Shown here: piece after piece, positions 39,092-50,910 of the stretch
Numbering within the stretch: the first letter of the stretch is position 1
How the letters are laid out: every line of letters begins with the position of its first letter
NCBI GenBank assembly: GCA_945910005.1
Contig: OX246741.1
Location: forward strand, 14,092,632 to 14,156,631
DNA: 64,000 nucleotides
DNA from: Isoperla grammatica
Taxonomy: Eukaryota > Arthropoda > Insecta > Plecoptera > Perlodidae
Direction of reading: 5' to 3'
The notes under the pieces: generated by a model
The model's database searches: none
What the model was told of the DNA's origin: nothing
Seen by the model: the letters and a program-made list of their open reading frames with translations, nothing else
Program-made: the position numbers and the translations under genes

Positions 39092-39918
39092 ATGCAACCT
39101 CTCACCACCACCCGAGTCAAATCCGGTCTGTTGCTTACACACTTGCTAATAGATCACACAAAATTGCAGATGTGGATAATATTGATGCAGAATATAAAAT
39201 ATTACATCATGCCCTTTCATCTAACGGGTTTACGAATAGTTTAATAACAAAGGCATGGCATCGACAACCTCTTTCCACCTCGACGTCACAAGTAGAACCA
39301 GTAGAACCACCCAAGTATACTGCCTATTTGCCATACATTAAAGGGACGACAGACTTGATCAGTCAACGGCTTCGCCGAGAAAACATACGGACGATTTTTA
39401 ATACCGAGAAGAAAATTGGCGAAATGGTGGGAACTTGTAAGGATGTGATTCCTTTAGAAAACAAAGGAGTATATGAGATACCCTGTAATGGCTGTCATCA
39501 CAGTTACATTGGTCAAACAAGTAGAAAATTATCGCAGCGAGTTCAAGAACACCGACTTGCTGTGGACCAAGGCCAGTCAACGTCATCTCTAGCACAACAT
39601 ACAATAAAGGAAGGACATAACATTAACTTTGCCGGGGTACGGCTTCTTGCTTCAGTGGACAATCTTCGAGCGAGGTTAATCCGGGAAGCAATTGAGATTG
39701 AGAAGCGGCCTCATAACCTGAACAAGCGAGATGACGCTCAAAGACTACCTTCGGCTTGGAAACCGATTGTGGCTAACCTTAAAGTCCAGCAGGTGTTCCC
39801 AGCCATCAATCAGCCTGTTGCTGACCATTCTCAGAGACAAAGAGTTCCAGCAGTGCCTCAGGGGGGTCCCATAACCAGAAGCAAATTCAAGGAGCTTGCT
39901 AGAGCAGCTACCCAGTGA
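39092..39918 (+). pseudogene. Penelope RT tail and GIY-YIG endonuclease, frame-shifted from the RT
   Basis: An open frame from about 39092 (first Met 39172) to TGA 39918 continues the element after the frameshift. Residues about 95-125 counted from Met 39172 read GVYEIPCNGC, SYIGQTSRKLSQRVQEH: the GIY and YIG halves, the CxxC pair special to Penelope endonucleases, and the Arg/His helix. Further on, AIEIEKRPHNLNKRDD and RLPSAWKPIV hold the expected Glu and the conserved C-terminal block. The endonuclease domain itself looks intact; only its connection to the RT is broken. It would nick target DNA to prime reverse transcription. Confidence 0.88.
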
Positions 39919-40008
39919 TGTATCGCTGTGGGGCAGTGTTTTCGTTTTTATATGCAAGTGTTTTTTGGTTGTTGTGGTTTTTTATTTATTTGTTTTTGTA
40001 TATTTGTA

Positions 40009-40050
40009 TGTCTTGAAAAAGACGACGCTAAAGTCGTCGAAACGTTGACT
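40009..40050 (+). ncRNA. Degenerate hammerhead-ribozyme-like motif in the Penelope terminus
   Basis: The sequence reads CTTGAAAAA, then stem GACGAC, loop GCTAAA, stem GTCGTC, then GAAACG and TTGAC. This is the order of a type I hammerhead (CUGAUGA, stem II, GAAA, stem III), whose presence in Penelope terminal repeats is established. Here the CUGAUGA box is not intact, so catalysis is doubtful. The mirror copy in the left arm (38693-38720) is on the opposite strand. Confidence 0.45.
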
Positions 40051-40134
40051 TATCATTAAAAATAAAATTTAGATTGGTTTAACCGTAAAATGTATCCTTT
40101 CTTTACATATTGCAACCAACAAAGTCTGAGAAAT

Positions 40135-40168
<34 letters not shown>

Positions 40169-40414
40169 CTTTGAAGCTATGTAACGGCTGAGGTAACGCC
40201 AAAGGGGATATTTCTATGTTCCATGGTTTCAAAACGCATATAGATCTTTCATACGTTTATTTTCTTGATTTGGTTTTTGTTTTGTGTTTTGTTTGTTGTC
40301 TTTATTTGTTAAACACATTAAATAAATGAAGCATCCCAAAGTGGCCGACCGCTTACTTGTATTCCAGAATCGTCAACTGGTAGCTTACATTCATATAAAG
40401 TAATTATAACACTC

Positions 40415-40515
40415 CCTGGTCCAAGCCGGTAATCGAACTCGGAACCTCATGCAATAATTCCACATTTAATTCTAAACGCTCTGAAGCTATTACGCTAGTT
40501 GGGGCCAGCCAGCCC
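40415..40515 (-). mobile_element. tRNA-like SINE head, S1-related
   Basis: Minus-strand GTTCCGAGTTCGATTACCGG and TTGGACCAGGG match the S1 B-box end; the anticodon part is diverged. Confidence 0.5.
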
Positions 40516-41159
40516 ATGTAACATTGCGGCGTCTGTCGCATATATCGCACTCGTAACATGGGACAGTCTAGTCTAGCAAACATGATGCGTCGCAGTTAAT
40601 GAATGTGACGGGAGGGGGGAGGGGGGGGGGGGTAAACAACACGTGACTTTGTGCTCGACAACTATCAGACGTACATGGGTAATGTTTTGCATGGGTGTGG
40701 GCAGAGATATTATTATTATTATTTATTTATCCAACAACAGAATTAACAATTCCAGGCACAATTGGATATAATATAATACATTGATAGGTACTCATTAATA
40801 CATTTGTTTCAACAAAATAAACAAACACTCACTATTAAAACGACTTATTAAAAAGAAAACACCAACTAAGGTAAGCGGTAGCTATACAACAATTAACCCC
40901 ACTTTTGTCATGAACATAAAAAGGGTAGGTACTGTGTAGGTACTGTAGGAGGTACTACAATTATTATTTTAGTATTAGCAATGAATAGGTAATTCACAAT
41001 CCCTAATAGATAGTAACACACATAAGCGAACGTTTCCTTGCCACTTCAATGGCACTAATTTTGTGTGTGTTTTGTGGTTTGCGATAGAAAGTCGAGCGGA
41101 GAGTCCGATTTGTTGAAATTTGGACTATCCACGAACTTGAATGTGGATTGAATCCCATT

Positions 41160-41600
41160 ATGAGTTTCGTGGAGAAATCGGCCAATTGGTCCAATGGTTA
41201 GCATCTCTGCTTCCAATGCAGAAGGTCGCGGGTTCAAATCCCGCTTCAGGCAGAAGTTTTTTAACTTCTAATTTGGATTCAATTCCATTACTTCTTGGCT
41301 TAGGAATAAGTAAACGGTGACTTTGGAGCCGTCCTAGCAACGAAGCACTCAATAAATTCAAAGTTGTTCTGAATCAGCCTTGTTGATTCTGGCATTTGTC
41401 TGCAGGTGTTCGCACTGTCCAATCACTGATTAATATGTTTCGTATTTGAAATATCGATCTTTGATTGGATATCGCTCACTCGTCGATGGTGTTCGAAGCC
41501 TACAGGGTTGGTTTAGTCACTTTAAATTAAAGTCCCCCACTGCAAATCAGTTTAGTTACTGAGTGGGTAGACTCTAAATGTGAATTTATTTATTTATTTT
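41160..41600 (+). mobile_element. S1 SINE, longest copy
   Basis: Head GGTCCAATGGTTAGCATCTC, anticodon-like arm TCTGC-TTCCAAT-GCAGA and T-arm GCGGG-TTCAAAT-CCCGC (41183-41254) all fold, but the acceptor stem does not, so this is a SINE head derived from tRNA-Gly(TCC), not a tRNA gene. Body GGTGACTTTGGAGCCGTCCT; the 3' part (41385-41600) ends GAGTGGGTAGACTCTAAATG and ATTT repeats. The minus-strand frame with AGFEPATF is its usual shadow. Confidence 0.75.
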
Positions 41601-43010
41601 ATTTAAACTTTATTAACAAAACTGTTAATGGGAATATGTATTACAAACTAAAATAGGATGCAAAATTTCCGTTCCGTCACGAATATGTTAATTTTAATGC
41701 TACCCGATAAGTATTGCAGATAAAAATTACGTTGCAATCGCTGTCAATAAGTAAAGTAACTATGATATAACGAAAACTTTAGTTATCCATCGAACAATGG
41801 CGGTATAACTTTAGAGAAATTTTGGTACATATAGATATGGACGTGCTCGCTTATCAACGCGTCACACAGAGCGTTTCCCAAGTTTAAAATTTAGCACGTA
41901 ATTTTACAATTCCTATTAAATAGTAATTTATAGTATACGTTGGTCTACGCTATAAAAATAATTTATTAGAGCTGGGTTTTTTATTTTTTATAATTTTTTT
42001 TGCAATTTCTATTCAGATGCGTAGTTAAGGTTCTAAACATCTCCCGAATTAACTGTTTACCTTCGATCCCTCGTTACGTTTGTCGTTATTGATTCAAATA
42101 AGCCATCCATAAGAACTGTTCAGTGAGTGTTCACATTGTTCGCAGATGACGCCAAAACCGTCCTGTGTCTCTCTTGTTAGAGATTCTACAGGATTTAACA
42201 GTCTAATCTATTTGTGAATGCGTTCACTCCAACACAAACTCGGTGTCAAATGAAAACCTTCCGTCGGATTCCAGTTATTTTCATCAGATTAAATTATAGA
42301 GAGCTAGAGAGCGTCAAATGGTATGCATAGATAAATTCTCACTATGCAATCATTTACAGGAATCTTCTTTGATCCTCGCGGAAGAAGGTAGAGATTTTTT
42401 TTTTTTTTTTTTATAGAAGTTCTCGAATGTCGCATAGGTAGTTGTTAACTCACAGCTGATCTCGCTCGCTGTATTTCCTCATTGTGTTCACATAACCTAT
42501 TGATAGATTCCCGTCGTGTCAGTTTGCACGCTACGAGAGGCAATGAAGTCAACAGGTAACTCAGGACATGAGTACAGCACAAGCGAAAAAAAATTAACAG
42601 CAAATGTTGTTATAAAGAGTTAAAAATGAATATTCTAGAAGAGCGATACATAATTAAATATGCAGAGTATAATTTATTAACAAAGAGTCACGCTGATATA
42701 ATTTCCTGTGCATCCGAAGGGTAATATAATCGTAATTATTTATTATGAACTATTATTATGAAAATAAAATAAAATTTAATAAAACTAACATTACTTTTAT
42801 ACTTCGTTATCGTAACGAACATAACGGTTAGTGAACACTTGCCAACATGACGTATAAAACAAAGGTAGTATTAGAATACTTTCTTGAACAGCATCTCTCC
42901 GTGTTCCTTCGTGAGTTCTTGACATTCAATAACACTATTCTTTGTATTGTATTGTATTTTTTGTTTACACTTTAAAATACTTTCCCCTGGGTATAAAGGA
43001 TATTAAAATA

Positions 43011-43161
43011 AGGTCCAGTCTTACAATGTCCCAATAACTATACTTATTCGTCAAATAGCTTGTTTTCTCCATGGCAACCACCAATCAAAACCCTTGAAAT
43101 CCTCCAAATAGCTTAAGTGCTACCAATAACTTTCTTATTAGGAGATTGTTAGACCGGCCCT
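43011..43161. mobile_element. MITE family M2, copy 2
   Basis: Same termini and core as 5482-5630, with about 90 percent agreement by eye. Lies in intron 1. Confidence 0.8.
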
Positions 43162-43454
43162 AGGCTTGGTATATATACGGAATTGTCTTCGCTAAACACG
43201 CCCTAAACTTAGGTGCAGACTGATTTAAGGTTCGTTCGTTACATTTTAAAATACGCAAACCCATGGTCGTGGGCTACCGGTTCCCTTAGTTAAATCGTGT
43301 ACTATTGCTAGACTCACACAACCAGGACACACGACACGAACTAACCCGAAGAGGCCAGAAGACATCTTTACTACCCTTGATTGGTACAAGAGTAAAAAGG
43401 TCACGTATTCTGCACTGCACTCTTCTGCACTCGTTTTGTATTCGAAATGGTTAT

Positions 43455-43740
43455 ATATAAAATAAATAAATAAATAAAACAAATTCACATTTAGAGTCTA
43501 CCCACTCAGTAACAAAACTGATTTTCAGTGGGGGACTTTAATTTAAAGTGATTAAACCAACCCTGTAGGCTTCGAACACCATCGACGAGTGAGCGATAAC
43601 CAATCAAAGAACGATATTTCAAATACGAAACATATGAATCAGAGATTGGACAGTGCGAACACCTGCGGACAAATGCCAGAATCAACAAGACCGATTCAGA
43701 ACAACTTTGAATTTTTTTGAGTGCTCCGTTGCTAGGACGG
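43455..43740 (-). mobile_element. S1 SINE 3' part, inverted copy
   Basis: Reverse complement of 41345-41600 with few differences (GAGTCTACCCACTCAGTAAC, TTCGAACACCATCGACGAGT, GAGTGCTCCGTTGCTAGGAC). Confidence 0.8.
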
Positions 43741-44570
43741 CTTACTTATACATATCAAATTTCTTATTAACCTATAATATGCTGCCTATTGATTCGCAAA
43801 TTAGAGTGAGCAAACAAAATCATAAGGTTAGTGCAGGAGAATGGTTAGAGCAAATACATGTTCGGTCCGGCCCTTCGAGTGCAGCAGGAGAAGCAACAAC
43901 CAAAGTTTACAATATTAAAACTCAATTTGAAAGGTCGCGGAAATTCTAACCTCATCCTGATTGGTCCAGAACTTATTCGGGGGTGTATAGCTACAATGAG
44001 ACATTTTCAGACAAATTACATTTATTTTTAAGTGTATGTGCCACCAACCAAATTCGTGGGGTACATAAATAACAGCTGTAGCACTCGAATAAAGATTAAA
44101 TTAAATCAGTAGCTAAAAGTGCGTAAAGTAACTGGCAGGACACGCGTGAAAGAACCGTTACTATTTTGATTGGGGAGTTTTGTATCCTCTCCGACGAAGA
44201 CAATTAAGTGTTGCAAGGTAGCGGGTTTAATCAAGACATCTGAAGAGAGTTACTGCTTGGTTACCCTAGGGCTATGATGCTCCACGGAGGTATTGCAGAT
44301 GCAATATAAATAGACTAGCAGTGGGGGTAGATACTACAGATTATTCGAGACGAAGAAACACTCCAGTAAACTGGCTCTATCAAAGAGGAGCAACCTAATC
44401 CCTCTTATCTTTGTACAAGTTTACAAACGTCAATCTTGTAAACGGAATTTCAGAACACTAAGCAGGGTGAATGCAAAGTTTAAGAAAGTAACCCGTAATA
44501 GTTTCTAACAAGAGGCCAACAGGTGAAGTTGCATTTTTTAAAACGGAGGAGTTGAATATAAGGCCACGGT

Positions 44571-45357
44571 ATAACGACGGCCAGCTATTTCGTCCAGGAT
44601 TAACTTCTCCCCGAATAAGAAACTTAGTTTCCACCGAGAAAATAAGTTAGTCCTGGGCTAAATATTTTGTCCGGGATTAACTTGTTTTCTCCCCCGAATA
44701 AGAAACTTAGTTCTCACCGAGAAAATAAGTTAGTCCCGGGCTAAATATTTTGTCCGGGATTAACTTGTTTTCTCCCGCGAACAAGAAACTTAGTTTCCAC
44801 CGAGAAAATAAGTTAGTCCCGAGCTAAATATTTCGTCCGGGATTAACTTGTTTTCTCCTCCGAATAAGAAACTTAGTTTCCACCGAGAAAATAAGTTAGT
44901 CCCGGGCTAAATATTACGTCCGGGATTAACTTGTTTTCTCCCCGAATAAGAAACTTAGTTTTCACCGAGAAAATAAGTTAGTCCCGGGCTAAATAGTTCG
45001 TCCGGGATTAACTTGTTTTCTCCCACGAATAAGAAACTTAGTTTTCACCGAGAAAATAAGTTAGTCCTGGTCTAAATATTTCGTCCGGAATTAACTTGTT
45101 TTCTCCCACGAATAAGAAACTTAGTTTTCACCGAGAAAATAAGTTGGTCCCGGGCTAAATATTAATATTTCGTCCGGGATTAAATTGTTTTCTCCCCCGA
45201 ATAAGAAACTTGGTTTTCACCGAGAAAATAAGTTAGTCCCGGGCTGATACGCGTTCGTCCGGGATTAACTTGTTTTCTTCCCCGAATAAGAAAATTAGTT
45301 TCCACCAAGAAAATAAGTTAATCCCGGGCTAAATATTTAGCGGGCCGTCGTAATACC
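44571..45357. repeat. 83-bp dyad satellite array bounded by inverted repeats
   Basis: About nine copies of an 83-bp unit. Each unit contains CCGGGATTAACTTGTTTTCT and, about 50 bp on, GAGAAAATAAGTTAGTCCCG, so every unit is an imperfect inverted repeat. Spacing is a regular 83 bp where counted (44671, 44754, 44837, 44920). The outer edges are themselves inverted: GGTATAACGACGGCC at the left and GGCCGTCGTAATACC at the right. No open frame of note. Confidence 0.85.
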
Positions 45358-46325
45358 GGGGCAAATCATCCCACATATTTTCTAGTTACTTTTGCAACGG
45401 AATCTCTTAGAAATGAATGATTTCACGTGGCTCTTGATCTTGAATCGGTTCGTTAGAGAACATTGGTTCGACATTAGTCCCGCTTCGTTGCCGAACCAAC
45501 CCCAGGATGTCGTGAAATACACCAGGGAATCAAAGAGCGTCCGCGTTCGTATTGCGCGAGTTTTTCGTTGCGAATTCCAATACACCTCGCGATAGTGTTT
45601 CTCTTTTATAAGATGGCGCACACTGATTCCATTTGCCCGTGTAGCTGACTTCTAAAGGCAACTCTCTTTTGAGCCGCGTGTAATGGGTCTTGATGGCTTA
45701 CAAGAATACGATTAAGCGTAAACTTCTTGTTGCAGGATGTTAGCAGGAGATGATTTTGTCAAAGATGTGAGCTAGTTTTGAACGGAGCAGTTTTTGTTTG
45801 TTGTATGTACTCGCTTCATCGTTGCTTTGAAAAAAGTTAATTAAAGGAAATAATTATTTGTGTGAAACTTTGTTGAAAGGACTCGAGTTTTAAGTCGGTA
45901 GAGTTGTAAAGGATTGTAAAACCATAATATAGTTTAAAGATGTGTAAGTATATATTTTATAATGGAAATCATAAAACTGCAGTTAGAGTAAAATTACAGG
46001 GGTGGTAAAGTTCTTATTTCAGATTCAACATATTTATGTAAAATTAAAAGAAATTAAAAAATCTAGTTATGGTTATTATCAAGGTTATTATCATTAATTT
46101 CGTATTTGTAAGCCTACCATTTTGAAGATATTTATGTAATATAATAAAACCTTATTTTATAAATAACTTAAAAAAGTTGGGGAGGGAGGTATTTTAAACT
46201 ATAAATCGTACCAAAAATGTGTCCTCTATGTTTTCTTCAAATTCCAGAGTGTGAAAACCAGGACATTTCACACGAAAGTAACCCAGTAATAAGACGGTGA
46301 AAATCAGCCAATCAGAAGCGTAATA

Positions 46326-46376
46326 CGCGGGCCACTTACTTACTTTACTACTTACTTTACTTACTTACTTACTTTA
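46326..46376. repeat. ACTT microsatellite
   Basis: Repeated ACTTACTTT units over about 50 bp. Confidence 0.8.
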
Positions 46377-46961
46377 AAAAAGAAACATGCAAACGTTTCG
46401 CAAACCGATTTAAAATGGTGCCAAGCGATGTTTAAGCCACCATTTGCAATATTTAGTAAAATGAAATCTTGGCTTTTTATTGCCGATCTTTTTTTTTCTA
46501 TTTTTAAAGGCGTTGAGCTGCGCGCACATAATAAATATCACCACGCAAGTAGCACATCCAGTTACTCCACTGTTATGACTCTCACCAGTAATCCAAGCCT
46601 GGAACCTAGAAACTAGAACAAGTTTAAGTGACCAATGAAGCAAACGGAAGGTGGTGCTAAAATCTAAACTCTCTCTTAGTTTAAGTAGATTTAAATCCTA
46701 GTTTTCTCCAAGTAATACCGAAAATAGTGACTTTCACATATATGGTCATATTTTTTTTCAACATCTTTACTGCCTTATCCCGTTACTACAGGTCACATCC
46801 TTTAAACAATTGATTTTCTATTTAATGTCATTCTTATTCAGTGATAAAACTGCTATATACACAGGAGCAAAATTAATAGCACTAACCAATTAAGAATGGT
46901 AACAATTTACAAGTACACCAGTAGAATTTTGAATGATTTATAACTCAATTCTGGAACAAAA

Positions 46962-47045
46962 AAAAACCAGCCCAAACCGGTAATCGAACCCTGACCCTTC
47001 TGCATTGGAAGTATAGGAATACATTTACATGACCAACGGGTCACA
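46962..47045 (-). mobile_element. S1 SINE head
   Basis: Minus strand: CCGTTGGTCATGTAAATGTA, CTTCCAATGCAGAAGGGTCA, GGGTTCGATTACCGGTTTGG. The A and B boxes are recognisable, without an acceptor stem. Confidence 0.65.
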
Positions 47046-48668
47046 TATAAAAAGGTACCTACACGATTATAAACAGTACATTATAAAATGAATAAAATAC
47101 AATACTGGAGTGTATTTCAAATTATTTTCATCGTGTCACCTGTAAGAATGGGTATCTCAATGAACAAGAAATATAATGGGGTTTCACAAGTTAACTCACA
47201 AGTTAAAGTTCTGCTTTTCATGTATCATGTACTATTGTCATTTTTGGATTATTATTAACATTCATTGTTTATTATTCAGCCCATACACGAGGTGTGACCC
47301 TATGTATGCTTCTTTTCATTCATATATGTTGTCAACGAATTTTGTGTTATTTCTACTTGTATTATTTTTTTGAAAAGAATAAAATAAAAATCGAATTGAA
47401 ATGAATTAAATTGAACTACTCTATCTTGTATCCGTACTTAATACTTATTCAAACGACAGTTGTTTTGCCTGATTTCCCTTTCCCCCGACGACAAACTGTT
47501 AACACTGCACTTAAACGAACTGGAGGGAATAACAAAGACCAACAACAAACTAATTATACAATTATATAATCACAAATATAACTTTAATTAAAATTGCTAT
47601 AATGGGTAGGAAAATTGATACAATGTTACTAAGTGTGAAGGTGTGCGGACTGGTGATGTAAACATAATATAGAAGTTGTTGGGATAGATTTATGAAACCT
47701 TTGGAGTGGTAATGAAAATATATAGTAATTATAACTTTTGCCGCCTTAAAGACGTGTCAGACCACCAAGAAACTCGCGCTACTACCTTCAACCGAAGAAT
47801 AATAGATAAGAGTAATATATATTATTGTATACAAAAATAACAATAATTTAACAATAGATAATAATAGTATAAGATGATAGATTCGCATTTGTCAATGTAT
47901 ACGTGTTAAAATCACGAGTTCCGATTGCAGTTTACTAACAGGAAGTTGAACAAGTTGGACAGTTTTCGAGCTCGCGCGAGCTGGCTCGACCGTGTAATGG
48001 GCTGTCGGCGAGTTTCACTTCTATCAAGCGCAACTGTCTACTCGCGCGAGTTTCTCGATTGTCTGACACGGCTCTCATGACGCAATGATGTAGACCTAGC
48101 CCAGTACGCAAAGGGACCATTTGTATTTTATAATGTTCGTATTACGAGAAATAATGCAAAAGTGCTCTAGAAATGAGTGAAACGAATCCAGTTACTTGAA
48201 AAAAAAAAAAAAAAACGTTGTTTAGATATTTCTCGGCACGTGGAAGTCAAACCACCTCTTATTTTAACACGTCTTCTCCAGGAAGGCAATGAAGAGAACT
48301 ACAAGTACATATTATTATAATCTGAATACAAACGCCAAGAAAGAATCTTCATCACCGACAACAGAAAACCAATAAATCATTGCATGGTTGGTTGATATTT
48401 ATACAAATATGGCCTTACTCCTCTTTTTAAAACTTCTGCTTCTTTGAGGAGTTCGTGAAATTTATGCCAAATAAAGCATAATTTACCATCGGTCATATAA
48501 GGCTTACGGTGTAAGGAGTAAGGTTTAATATTGCAAAGTGTATATTTCAATGCAACTGGTCACAACCCGTCGTAAGGCGTAAGGCGTAAGGCGTAAGAAG
48601 TTGAATGCTTTGACATTTCTTACGTGTTATTCCATAAACCATAAGACTTACACCTTAAACCTTATAAA

Positions 48669-49183
48669 CAGTGTTGTGACTAGATAATTTATTTTTTATC
48701 TAGATAAAGATAAAGCTTATTCTCCAAAAAATTATCTCGATAAGATAAAAGATAAAGTGTAAAAATTTATCTAGATAATAGAAAAAAGATTAAAATAATT
48801 ATCTAGATAATTTTGAAAAGATAAAAGATAATAATGTAATTATTGAGTTATTGACATGTTTCTTAAAAAGCAATATTTACTTATTATTTTTCCATATCTA
48901 TCATTAACAAATTGCCGCGTTTTCAAAAAAAGGGAAAACCAGTAGAAGTATTTTTCATTTTGAAAAATGGTATATTTTATTATTATTTTGTATATTTTAT
49001 GGTTTAACATTTTATCGTTTTTTTTTATCTAAAAGCTTAAAATTTTAGATAAGATAATCTGTATTTTTATCTAGATAAAAGATAAAGATAACACCAAAAA
49101 ATTAGCTAGATAAAGATAATAGATAACAGATTTTATCTAGATACGTTATCTAGATAATTTTATCTAGATAAGTCACAACACTG
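48669..49183. mobile_element. hAT-type MITE with TCTAGATAA repeats
   Basis: 515 bp with ends CAGTGTTGTGACT / AGTCACAACACTG and an 8-bp target duplication CTTATAAA (48661-48668 and 49184-49191). CAG...CTG termini and 8-bp duplication are diagnostic of hAT elements. The interior is AT-rich and packed with TCTAGATAA / TTATCTAGA motifs in both orientations, with no transposase. Confidence 0.9.
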
Positions 49184-49985
49184 CTTATAAACGATTGTGA
49201 ACGATCCTTAACGTGAAACGTTTGTGTACGATTAAATTACATTCAAAATGCGTGGCAGCCGCCACGTTTGGGCGTAGCAAATCTCCGATTACCGCGGCTA
49301 ATCGGAGATTTGTGTTTGGTGAAACCAGCCGTACGAAAGGTAAAACTGATGAATGTATTCCTGGCGCGCACCGGTCACCTAAGATTCTACAGGTACCCAC
49401 TGATCCAGCCACCCTTTACACCTAATCGTTAATCCTTGTGAGTTCACACAGGGGACAAAAAGAAAATTATCAAAGCAAACTTGTTTATGATTCAATTTTC
49501 CCGCTTACCGAAATTGCCTTTGTCTGCCTTTTATAAGAAACGCACGCAGCGGCTAAGAAAGTGACGCGTAAAACAATTTTCCCCCGAGTAAAAAATATCT
49601 GCGTAAGACGACGATACGTGAGGGGAATATCTCGTCGTGTATATTGTGCGTTATTGCGTGGGTTAAAAGATATTAACTCGAGAAAGTTTACGGCGAAAAG
49701 TGGTGGGGGTAGTTGTCAAATGTCACTCACACGTCACCTCGACTCAGGGCCGCATCCTCTGTCTTCCACCAACACACAGGCCACAGTTGCCAACATCGCA
49801 ACTAGATTACCTTTTGACGACGCACAACTTTTCAACCACCTTTTATATATTTTGTCATTTTTCGCTATCTGCGTTAAGTTGCTATTTTTGGTTGTCTTGA
49901 ATGTGCGTGTTTTACTATTGATAACATTTAATGAGTGATTTTGAAATATTGAGGGTTGGATTCAATTACTTAACACCCAAGACTA

Positions 49986-50134
49986 AGGTTGGAATTCATA
50001 GTCGGCCCCTACACCTAGGGGCACCCATTGTTGCTATGGATTTGTTTTGTTTATGGGAAATAACATGCAAACAATTGGTACCTTGGTAACAATGGGCGCC
50101 CCTAGGTGTAGGGGCCGACTATGAATTCCAACCT
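49986..50134. mobile_element. PIF/Harbinger-like MITE M6, copy 2
   Basis: Best copy: TAA-GGTTGGAATTCATAGTCG at the left and CGACTATGAATTCCAACC-TAA at the right, so a TAA target duplication is possible, which fits PIF/Harbinger. The core is inverted relative to copy 1. Confidence 0.8.
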
Positions 50135-50453
50135 AAGTTACGCCACCCCCAACCGCACCAAACAACATTCTTAACGTGCTCCAATATGACAACCTACGAC
50201 CTATACAAGTTTAAAACCCCACATACATTGAACAGTCATCAAACCAATAAATGTATAAGTTATGAAATACTGCTATGTGCATCTGAAATGATTGGATCGG
50301 ATGTTTACATTGCGTAAATCAGGGCAGAATCTTGGGAGGAATATATTTGGAATTTTCTAAATTCACTTTTATACTTCTTATGAAACTACATTCTTCCACA
50401 AATGACTTTTTGATATTGTGAAACTTTCTCAAGACATTACTAAATAATATATA

Positions 50454-50522
50454 AGACCTAGTAATTGGACTGTACACTGTTCCTAGTGACAAGGAACAGT
50501 GTACAGTCCAATTACTAGGTCT
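50454..50522. repeat. Perfect hairpin, 31-bp arms
   Basis: Arms 50454-50484 and 50492-50522 (AGACCTAGTAATTGGACTGT onward) are exact inverted copies with the 7-base loop AGTGACA. Confidence 0.9.
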
Positions 50523-50910
50523 CATTAACGTTTTGCCTGCTCTACTATGGTTCCTTTTTAATTACTAAATAATGTTGGCGTGGCTCTATTTATAGTATGG
50601 ACTCGTATTTTACCCAAACGACACATCAGCCCGACAATTTGAAACTGTTCAGATCTCTTTGGACGGCGCGACTGGACAGGAAAGTATCCACGTAAACCCA
50701 ACACAGCTGTAGTTCCGGCCAATCTGCTAAATGAAACAGCATCTTGATACTTACAGTATACAGAGTACTCGTCTGTGTTTCTTGTAGCGCACACAACAAG
50801 AACAAAACAACCAATCGCTATCGAGTACAAAACGCACTCAGGCCCGAGAGAAGACAGAATTACTACACGAGAAATAATACAAAGTGTCGTAGGAAAGTCG
50901 CGTATGGTAA

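Larger units (their letters stand above)
38632..40110 (+). mobile_element. Penelope-like retroelement, 5'-truncated, with inverted terminal repeats
   Basis: A 1.48-kb insertion bounded by an 89-bp inverted repeat (38632-38720 against 40022-40110) with no mismatch by eye. TA microsatellite flanks both sides (38615-38634, 40136-40162). Between the arms are the C-terminal part of a Penelope reverse transcriptase and a GIY-YIG endonuclease on the + strand. Coding starts abruptly three bases after the left arm, within the RT palm, so most of the RT is missing. Inverted or direct terminal repeats and 5' truncation are typical of Penelope-like elements. The copy lies in myosuppressin intron 1. Confidence 0.9.

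Noticed and set aside
41183..41254. Possible tRNA-Gly(TCC) gene
   Set aside because: Anticodon and T arms fold but the acceptor stem does not pair, and the sequence continues into a repeated SINE body.
41158..41361. Minus-strand frame containing AGFEPATF
   Set aside because: Typical antisense translation of a tRNA-derived T-arm region in SINEs; not a protein.
44571..45357. CRISPR-like array
   Set aside because: Units are contiguous 83-bp repeats without unique spacers, in a eukaryotic genome with bounding inverted repeats.
49561..49938. 125-codon + strand frame
   Set aside because: No recognisable domain and an overlapping frame of similar quality; composition near background.
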